A stretch of DNA of 64,000 bases, from contig NC_051071.1 of NCBI RefSeq assembly GCF_004664715.2, positions 7,715,231 to 7,779,230 on the forward strand, in the 5' to 3' direction. Each line of letters starts with the position of its first letter. Position 1 is the first letter of the stretch. Positions 55,936 to 64,000 of this stretch are shown here, piece by piece. The translations under genes and the position numbers were made by a program. This DNA comes from Peromyscus leucopus (Eukaryota > Chordata > Mammalia > Rodentia > Cricetidae). The notes beneath the pieces are model-generated. The model was not told where the DNA came from. It saw only the letters and a list, made by a program, of their open reading frames with translations, and searched no databases.

Positions 55936-56568
55936 GCGGGGCAATGGTGGCACATGCTTTTAATCCCAGCACTCAGGAGACAGAGGCAGGTGGATCTCTA
56001 TGAGTTCCAGGTTAGCCTGGTCTACAGAGTGAGTTCAAGGACATCTAGGGCTGTTACAATATGGTGGTATTTTATTTTTACTGAAATGTGATTTTAATTG
56101 TATGTTAATAAATAAAGTTGCTCGGGGGTCAGAGCTATTAGAGCCATAGCAAGAGCATGGTGGTGGTGGCACACGCCTTTAATCCCAGCACTTAGTAGAC
56201 AGAGCTAGGTAGATCTCTGTGTGTTCAAGGATACAGCTAGCATTGGAGACACACGCCTTTAATCTCAATACCATAGAAGACCTGGAGGGCTGTACATACA
56301 GACAGTGACAAAACAGTCATGTTTTTGGGTTTACAGCCAATGAGAAGGCAGAACAAAAAGACTATATAAAGACAAACACACAGGAAGCAGGTCTCTTTTG
56401 GAGAGGTAGGACCACCGCAGGAGGAAGGGTAAGGTTTTAGCTCTGAGCTCTGAACTCTTGGCTTTCTTCTTTACATTGGTTCTGTGTTTCTTATTTAATA
56501 AGATGATTGGTTACATCCACATTACACAGAGAAATCTTGTCTTGAACACTGCCTCCCCCCCACAAAAA
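55936..56568 (+). repeat. B1 SINE split by a solo LTR
   Basis: The left B1 part is 55936-56059, the right part 56528 to about 56568. B1 target duplication AAAAGATTCTAAAGA at 55921-55935 and 56569-56583 is perfect. The inserted LTR brought its own 6-base duplication, so the order of events is readable. Confidence 0.9.
56060..56521 (+). repeat. Solo LTR (462 bp, mys-like family B) inside a B1
   Basis: Same family as 21699-22117. Starts TATGGTGG (second base changed from the usual TG) and ends CATCCACA. Flanks TTACAA (56054-56059) and TTACAC (56522-56527) are the target duplication with one change. It contains a B1-like stretch and a TATA-like TATATAAAG at about 56362. Confidence 0.9.
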
Positions 56569-56583
56569 AAAAGATTCTAAAGA

Positions 56584-56832
56584 AACTAATCATTGTAAGT
56601 TTTTTATATGCCTAATCCAGCTAATTTATACATACATTATTTTACATATTTATATGACTTTCCTGTTAAGAGAATACAGTCTAACTTTCAAGAGTATAAC
56701 TCACTGTTTTAAATTAGGATCACTACACTATGCTGAACCATAAATATTCTCAGTGTATTCTTTCTATTCAACTGAAAATTTATGTTATTTGAATATCTCC
56801 CCAAGCCCAGAAACAAAATCCATCCTTTTAGA
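56584..56832. other. No feature recognised
   Basis: AT-rich unique sequence. Confidence 0.5.
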
Positions 56833-57172
56833 ACATGCTAGGTCTGAAGAAATGGGTCAGTGTGTTTGCCAAGTGAGAAGGGCTGAGTTTAAATCCCACA
56901 AACCACATGGAGGAGGACATAGCACATGCATCTGTAATCTTAGCACTCATGCAGACAGAGGGATGTGAACACAGACAGGAGCATCCCCAAGAGTTCCTGG
57001 GAGAGCCAGCCTGCCTGTCATATTCAGTGACAAAAGAAAATTTAACAAAAGAGGTCCCATGCCAAACGATGTGGAAAGCAATGAGTGACACCTGACGTTG
57101 TCCTCTGAATGCTACATGTGCACCCGGCACGAATGCACCTGCATGTGTAAACACACACACACACACACACAG
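56833..57172 (+). repeat. Full-length B4/RSINE-like SINE with (CA)n tail
   Basis: In order: a tRNA-like start (GGTCAGTGTGTTTGCCAAGTGAGAAGG), a B1-like part (GCACATGCATCTGTAATCTTAGCACTC), CACCTGACGTTGTCCTCTGAATGC, and a CA tail at 57151-57171. The best-preserved member of this type in the window. Confidence 0.65.
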
Positions 57173-58029
57173 ATGAATATAACAAGAGAATATGTCAATT
57201 ATCAATCTTATCTTTGTCATATAACCAGGACTTATTGATAGCAAAAGAATTTGTAAGAGACAGAGTCTCTCTATAGCAATATTGTGCCTCATAAATGAAG
57301 TCACTATGAGAAAATTCACCATTATATGATTGTTAATGAAAAATGAAATGTTGAACTCAGGAAGTAACCCTCAGTAATTATTTATGTCAAGTGGTGGCCC
57401 CTGGGGTGTAAAGTTCAGATCCCTTTTCAAAAATAGATTTACCTTTCCTCTGTGGGAAAAAGCTGCTGGGGGAAGAGAGAGAAGAAATGAATGACTAGGT
57501 GAGAGCAAACTTTATAAATAAGCTATTTTTTTCAAAAAGCTAAATTAAAGGAAAGATAAATATGTTAATATTAGTATGTACATATTATTTAGATTCTGAA
57601 TTAAACAAAAAGTTTCCAGTGAAGGAAATTTTTGAATTGGCTAGAATGTGACAACATCAAGGGATGACTGTAAAATTGCTTGTTGTAACAAAGGTTTCTT
57701 GGTTACTAGTTTATAATAAAACATAGAGAGTTGTCTGTAGTTAAAGTACTTTTATTCAAAATATTTTTGAAACAAAAATTAGAATACATTTGAAAAAAGA
57801 CTGACAATATATTTTTCTTTTATTAGTTTTACTTTTAATTGGCAATTTTATATCTTATATATTTATCTATTATACAAAATAATGCTTTAGCAAAGCTTGT
57901 AGGGGTCAGTTCAGGGCAATTGGCATATCTATCACCTCAGATTCGTGCTAAGGTTTTAGTTGTAAAAAGTATTTGGCTGTATTATTCTCTCCATTTTAAA
58001 ACATTTGGAAATTGCATTCTAAGTACTTA
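57173..58029. other. No feature recognised
   Basis: AT-rich unique sequence. Confidence 0.45.
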
Positions 58030-60691
58030 TTTCTCTTGGTGTTTAATTCAGTTCTTTTTTCCATTTATTGAAGATATTTTCCTCACATGACCTTTCTGAT
58101 TGGAGCTCTCCTTCCCTCTTCCTCCTAGCTCCTCCCCAACCCCACTCCCATGTGGATCCACCCACTTTCTGTCTCTTTTAGAAAAACAGAATTCTAAGAC
58201 ATAATAATAAAATATAAAACAAAAACTAATACATTGGAATATGAAAAACAAACAGAAGGAAAAGAGGCAACAAAAAGGCACAGGAAACAAATATAGATAC
58301 CGAGACCCACGCATTCAAACACTCAAGAATCCCATAATCATACTAAACGGGAAGCCATAATAAACATGAAAAGGACCTGTAAGGTAAAAACACAGAGAGA
58401 AACATATGTAAGATAAAGGTAAAAGATAAAATAAAATAAAAAATGCTAGCCCTGACATGACATGAGACCAGGAACCGCCACCGATGCTGCTGAGTTCATT
58501 TTCTGTCGGCCATCTGGTGCAGGGCAGGAAGCCTACCCTTGACATTCGTTTGTTCCCCAGTGAGACTCCCTTAGAGAAAGCTAAATGTGAATTTCCAAGT
58601 GGTTATGAATTGGAGATGGCTGCTGGGTCAGGGATTGGATGTGTCCTACTTTCCTTTCAGACCTAGAGCCCTGTCTGGTGCAGACCCATGCAGGCCCTAT
58701 GCATATTGCTTCAGGCTGAGTTCATTCTGTGTCAATCCTGTTGATTTGGACCGTCTTTTTTCCTTGGTGTCCTCCCTCACTCTGGCTCTTACACTCTTTC
58801 TGCTTCCTCTTCCAGAGGTTTCCCTGAAACCCTAAGGGATTTTATGGAGATATTCTATTTAGGATGGTATGTTCCAAGGACTCTGCATAATGTCTGGTTT
58901 GGGGGTCTTGAATTTGTTTCCATATGCTTCAGGAGGAAGCTTCTCTGAGGATAGCTGAGGAAGGAGTCAGTATAGAGTATCTCTATTATCTATGAGTATA
59001 GAGAATGTCATTAGGAGTCATTTTCTTGGTACTTAAAAAAAAAAGTAGTATTTGGTTTTATCCTAGGCCCCTGAGCTATCAAGTCTCACATTCCTGGTAA
59101 ACCAAGCAGTCAGGTATGGGTTCCAGTTCAAAAGTGGCCCTAGGTAAAATCAGATATTGCTTGGTTACTCCCATTACCATTGTGCCACCATTGAACTAGT
59201 GTGTCTTGCAGGCAGGAAAACCATAGCAGATGAAAGGGTTTGTGGCTTGGTTGGTGTTTACTCTTCATCTTTGTTAGCATGTAGAATACCTCTGTGTACC
59301 AAAGGCACTAAAAACAGAGGTGAAGGCTTTATGTAGGCACTAGCTTGACTTCAGTGCATTGTGTAAGTCTTCTCTTCAACAATGGGATTTGACATCAATT
59401 TGTGGAAAGCAACCAATAGTCTTGGCTGGGGCTGGATTGTTTGGGGGTTCTCATGGGACCCTTTTGGTAAACAACTCAATTAGATGTAACCCAGTCCCAG
59501 AACTGGAAGCTTCATTTAGTCACAAGACATATTCAGTTGGGGCTCTATCTCCATGTTATTTGGTAATTTCATTTAGATTGTCTTCATATATGTATATATT
59601 TTGCAAAGCTTCTACTGTATTAGGTTTCCATACTACCGATCAAATGGCCCTTAATTTTATCTATCTCTACCAGTATTCACTTCCATATACCCCTCTTCCT
59701 CTCCCTGCCACTTGATTCTGACATTCCAGCACCCCCCATCCATCCATAATTATCTATTCCATTTCTCTTTCTTAGGGAGATCTAGCATCCCCAATCTCTT
59801 ACTATATCCATAACCTCTGTGGTCCTATAAATTATAGCTTGGTTATCATTGACTTAACAGTTAATACCCACATGTAAGCAAATACATAACCTATTTATCT
59901 TTCTGGGTCTGGGATATCTCACACAGGATAATTTTTTTCTAGTTCCATCCATTACCTGAAAATTTCATGACTTTAATATTTTAATGGCTAAGTAATATTC
60001 CATTATGTAAATGTACCACATTTTCTTTATATATGCATCTGCTAAGGGGCTATCTAGGTTGTTCCTAATTTCTGGCTATTATGAATAGAACAGCATTGGA
60101 AATGGTTGAGCACCTGTCTCTGTGATGTGATGAAGCATGCTTTGGTTATATGCTCAAGAGCGGTATAGTAGGATACTGAAGTAGATGGGTTCCTGGCTGC
60201 CTGAGGAACCACAACTATTCTCATAGTGGCTTACAAGTGTGAACCCCCTCTGGCAATGAAGGTAAGTCCCCCTCCTGCACTTCTCCACAGGCTGAGCTGT
60301 GTTGTTGATCTTAGCTGTTCTAACAGGTGTGAGATAGAATCTCAAAGTACTTTTGATTTGCATGTCCCTGATGGCTAAGGATGTTGAACATTTCTTTCAG
60401 TGTTTCTTAGCCATTTGAGATTCCTACATTGAGAATCCTCTGGGTACAGGTCTAAACAGAGAGTTCTCAATTGTCTCCCGTGACAATGAGTTCAGCGCTG
60501 TTCTCCACTTCCCCTTCTATCAGGGTCAGTGTATCTGGCTTTATGTTGAGGTCTTTGATCCATTTGGAGTTGAATTTTGTGCAGAGTGATAAGTATGGAT
60601 CTATTTACATTCTTCTACATGCAGCCATCCAGTTTGACGAGCACCATTTTTCAAAGATGCTGTCTTTTTTTTCCAGTATGTGAGACTCAGT
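58030..60691 (-). mobile_element. L1 3' UTR and ORF2 C-terminal part (Lx-like), minus strand
   Basis: About 58030-59950 is antisense 3' UTR (landmarks GTCATTAGGAGTCATTTTCTTG, CCTGAGCTATCAAGTCTCAC, AACAACTCAATTAGATGTAACCC). About 59950-60691 is antisense ORF2 C-terminus (GTAATATTCCATTATGTAAATG, GATTTGCATGTCCCTGATGGCTAAGG). No intact frame. It stops at the LTR at 60692. Confidence 0.8.
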
Positions 60692-61040
60692 TGTTGAGGA
60701 ATAATCTATTCGTACATGTGAATATGTGTCACTCTGACTGATTTAATAAAAAGCTGAATGATCAATAGCTAGACAGGATTTTCAGGGCAGAGAGAATGCT
60801 GGGAAGAAGGTCAGAGTCGCAAGAAGACAACGTCAGGGAGGCAGACCAAGCAGCAAGGCCTTTACAAAGTAAAAGTAACCTAGCCACATGAAAGAATGTA
60901 GATTAAAAGATATGGGTTAATTTAAGTTATAAGAACTGGTTAGAAATAAGCCCAAGCTATCAGTCAAGGTTGCATAATTAATAAGTCTCTGAGTCATGAT
61001 TTGGGAGCTGGGTTGGTAGAACAGAGAAAGACTAGCTACA
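60692..61040 (+). repeat. Solo LTR at an L1 deletion joint
   Basis: Starts TGTTGAGGAATAATC and ends CTAGCTACA. Landmarks TGTGTCACTCTGACTGATTTAATAAAAAGC and GGGTTAATTTAAGTTATAAGAACTGG match the family at 40711. No clear target duplication. Confidence 0.8.
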
Positions 61041-61840
61041 GTACGTTCATACATTTCTTTAAGGATTTTTAATTCATTTCACCGTTAAGGACTTTTATAT
61101 ATTGTCCTAGCCTATTGTTTATTGTATTTTTACTCTGGTTTCCAGGCATCAGGGTTTGGGAGATTGTAATTCTAGGTGTTAACATCTGTACTTGTCTCTG
61201 TTATGTGGGTGTTTTCTTCCTGGTTTCTGTTGCCCTCTCTAGTTCTTAGGAGAGGGTAGTGGCTACATGTTGCCTGACAGATAGCTCTTTTGGGATCTTG
61301 CTAGGTGTGGCTTCTGGGGTTTCCTGGTAAAATATGTTTCTAGGTATTGGGTACTGACATCTAGGAACAAATGGGATCAGGGTGGGGCAGAAGAGGTCCT
61401 CACGAGGGAGGAAGCAGATGTTCCACCAGGATCTGCTTAGTAACCTGGGAGTGGGGCCAGAGTGGGAAGAGGCCACACAGGAGATCTGCTGCAGAGCTGA
61501 GTGTCAGCCTGGGGCATTGGATACAAAGGAGGGAGAGAGAGTGAAGAGCTGATGGTCACCTATGTACTTCACTAGCTTACTTGTTTCTCAGGCAAACATG
61601 ACTGGTGAATTCCCAGGGAATGCCTCCTGGAGTTAGGAGCTCGGATAACAGATGAGTGGACAAGGTTGGAGGAGAAGGTCTATACGACCCACTGGATATG
61701 GAAGGCAGAGGAAGGAGGAGCTGCAGCACGTGGTCTGCTACTGAGTTTCAGGTGAGACTGCAGTGTTGGATTAGGAGGAGAGCTTAGAGAGGTGGAACTT
61801 CACAGTAAGGCTACCTGCTTCCCTGGCTTGAACGTAATTC
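61041..61840 (-). mobile_element. L1 ORF1 start and 5' UTR, minus strand
   Basis: Starts with antisense ORF1 N-terminal text (TTTCTTTAAGGATTTTTAATTC), then GC-rich 5' UTR (GTGGGTGTTTTCTTCCTGGTTTCTG), like 9381-9720. With 58030-60691 it makes one L1 lacking most of ORF2 and ORF1. The right boundary is approximate. Confidence 0.55.
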
Positions 61841-62621
61841 CGTGTTCTGAAATGTGGAATACCAACTGGGGACAAGGCACAGGCTCAGATGTGACAGATG
61901 GGTAATGATGACTTCTGGGTTCTAAAGTGCCTCACTATCCAGTGGAAGAAAAGGCAGTCCATGGTCCTCCCTACAATGAAAGATGCTGTTTTTAAATAGG
62001 AAAACAAAATGATAAATGAGTACTGAGAATAAATGACTTATTATTGGGGGAGATCAGACTTGGTAGCTGGGAAGAGGGCACTGAAGCTGAACTAGAAAGA
62101 AATCTGAAATTTGGAGAATGTTTCAAACTGAAGGTAGAACTTGCATAAGAAAAAAACAGTGTTCTGAGAATGGAGCTGCGCCCTGTGACTGGACAAGACA
62201 GTATGTAGCTTCAAGCAGTCCATGATGAGAGGTGCTTTAAAGAGACATGAGGAGCCCCATCATGTAGAACTTGAGTGTCAGGGCACTTCATTTTACTTCT
62301 TTGTTTCTGTTATTTCAGGTTGTGACCAATGTATTTTTGTCAATGAAAAATGAAGTATTTAATTTTCCAGTGTTTAGATATGCAGTATGGGTGTCCATGT
62401 ACTCCATTCCAGATGCTAACAACAGTAAACACTGACTAAATTACATAAACAGTAATCAATGTTAACCTGTTCTGGAAACCAAGACTATGACTTCTGAAAT
62501 TAATACTGCAATGATTATTCTTATAAATTCATCTTTTTTGTATGTCACATATAGTTCCTTCAGGATGCACATTTGTCACTAAGATAATAAACTAAAAGGG
62601 TCTATGTAATGAATCCTTTTC
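61841..62621. other. No feature recognised
   Basis: Unique sequence. Confidence 0.45.
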
Positions 62622-63339
62622 TGTCCTGCCAGCCAGCTCCCAAATGAAATGGAGACTTATCATTAATTATGAAAGCTTGCCTTAGCTTAGGCTTGTCCCA
62701 CTAGCTCTTACTACTTAATTTAGCCAACGTATTTTAATCTACAATCTGTCACGAGGCTCATCGCCTCATCTCTCTGTACTGCCCATGCTGCTTTCTCCAA
62801 TCTGGTTGACAACTCTGGCTTCTTCTTCCCAAAGTTCCCTCTGCCCAGAAGTCCTGCCTGTTGTTTGAATCTCAGATGGTCTTATAATAAAAAACCCAGA
62901 GCCAGATATCGGGCTGAAAGCTGAAAGATCAGAGAAGCAGAACAGCCAGCCACTAGTTCTTACCTCTATGAAATCCTCAGCCTAAAGAGAGTTCCTGTTT
63001 CCTCGTGCTTTACATACTTTTCTCTGCCCAGACATCACTTCCTGGGATTAAAGGTGTGTGCCACCACTGCCTGACTCTGTTTCCAGTGAGACCATGAAAT
63101 CACAGAGATCCAGATGGATCTCTGCCTCCTGGGTGATAGGATTAAAGGTGTGTGCCCCCACTGCCTGACCTCTGTCTAATCTAGTGGCAGGCTCTGTCCT
63201 CCGATCCTCAGGCAAGTTTATAGAGTACACAGAGTATCACCACACCCCTCTACCTCCTGACTAGCTATTGGCTGCTGGGTTTTTTATGTCACCAATCATA
63301 GCTATACATTTTCACACAGTGTGTAGATATCCCAGAGCA
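62622..63339 (-). repeat. LTR, minus strand, split by a second LTR
   Basis: Antisense copy of the 40711/60692 family (CAGCTCCCAAATGAAATGG, TTAGCTTAGGCTTGTCCCACTAGCTC at the left; CTAGCTATTGGCTGCTGGG at the right, ending CCAGAGCA). Interrupted between about 62862 and 63244. Confidence 0.75.
62862..63244 (-). repeat. Nested solo LTR, minus strand
   Basis: Minus-strand reading starts TGTGGTGATACTC and ends GATTCAAACA. It shares AAGTTTGCCTGAGGATC-like and B1-like stretches (GGATTAAAGGTGTGTGCC twice, antisense) with the mys-like LTR group. It is younger than the LTR it sits in. Confidence 0.8.
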
Positions 63340-63529
63340 GCTCTATGTACAGTGGTACATCTGATAAACAACACCAAGTTGCCTTGTAATTATGTGTGCA
63401 ATTTTATTCTCTGTTTATGAGACTACCTGTGTCTTTAGACCTCACCAAGGCTGTGTGTTTTATTTGAGACCTAGAACTTCAACTAAATTAATAAACAAAC
63501 ATGCCAATTTGGATTGTGATTGAAAGGAC
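63340..63529. other. No feature recognised
   Basis: Short unique-looking stretch. Confidence 0.45.
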
Positions 63530-64000
63530 CAGAGTTGGTACAGGACACACCAAGACCAAGTTCTCAGCACAAAGGAGACTCATTTGTCTCAGAGGGACAA
63601 AGGCAGGGATAGGACACAACAGGGAGGGGAAAGGACAAGAGCAAGGAGGAGGGACAGGTGTCCCAGAGGGATAAAGGAGTGTCTCTGGATAAAGTGGAGG
63701 CAGATGTCACCCTTTTGCAAATGACAGTTTTTAAAGAGGAAGGGGGAAATCCCTTGTTAGCATAAGTTGTTTTGTTTTGATTGGAAATGTTAATTTGTAC
63801 CCAAAAGGGGCCTTTGGTTGTTGGACCTTGGTGCTCAGCCTCAGGAGGAGGAAGTGACCAAATAAGGGAATGGATCTTGGGGGTTCGCTTTCAGAATGTT
63901 GTCTACCATTTTTAGTAAGGGAGAGAAGGGTAAAAGGCTAAAGCTTGTCTGCCATGCTTGCCATGCTGAGGCGTGGACTTGCTGTGCTCAGGCCTGCTAG
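63530..64000 (-). repeat. Possible LTR, minus strand, cut by window end
   Basis: Purine-rich block with AGACTCATTTGTCTCAGAGGGACAAAGGCAGGG resembling, by memory, an antisense rodent LTR R/U5 region. No boundaries are visible. Confidence 0.3.

Overview
The window is gene-poor DNA from a muroid rodent, most likely a cricetid (vole, hamster or deer-mouse group). The grounds are B1, B2 and B4-like SINEs, rodent L1 with its characteristic 3' UTR, and several mys-like class II LTR families, as I recognise them by eye. I found no convincing host protein-coding gene, tRNA, rRNA or CRISPR array. Almost every open reading frame is a transposon remnant or chance. Family names are recognition from memory, not database results.

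Layout. 1-9720: L1 fragments, mostly minus strand. Nested in an L1 3' UTR is a complete young LTR retrotransposon (2319-4711), with 521-bp LTRs identical base for base and a perfect 6-bp target duplication. Its internal region carries an intronless, internally deleted piece of Tgfbr1 (TGF-beta receptor type I). It sits against a 467-bp element with long terminal inverted repeats. 9721-19964: mostly unique sequence, an old LTR-internal-LTR element inserted in an ancient repeat, and one strong CTCF-type motif. 19965-22123: the 5' end of a class I endogenous retrovirus (ERV) whose primer binding site resembles tRNA-His, interrupted by a solo LTR. 22390-26882: old L1, a B1, unique DNA and a solo LTR.

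27282-30852 is a plus-strand L1 with 5' UTR monomers, decayed ORF1 and truncated ORF2. It is joined in frame to a class I ERV fragment (about 30853-34330) holding decayed gag, protease, reverse transcriptase, RNase H start, integrase C-terminus and env traces. 34331-58029 is mainly unique DNA with scattered SINEs, solo LTRs and microsatellites, plus two CTCF-type motifs near 35.1 and 35.8 kb. 58030-61840 is a minus-strand L1 with an LTR at its deletion joint. 62622-63339 is an LTR inside an LTR.

The most notable object is the Tgfbr1-carrying LTR element. It looks like a non-autonomous retroelement that captured a spliced cellular transcript and moved recently, presumably using proteins supplied by another element. 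Its two Tgfbr1 joints differ: one resembles an exon 1 to exon 4 splice, the other an internal deletion. Whether this is a single insertion or a multicopy family needs a genome search.
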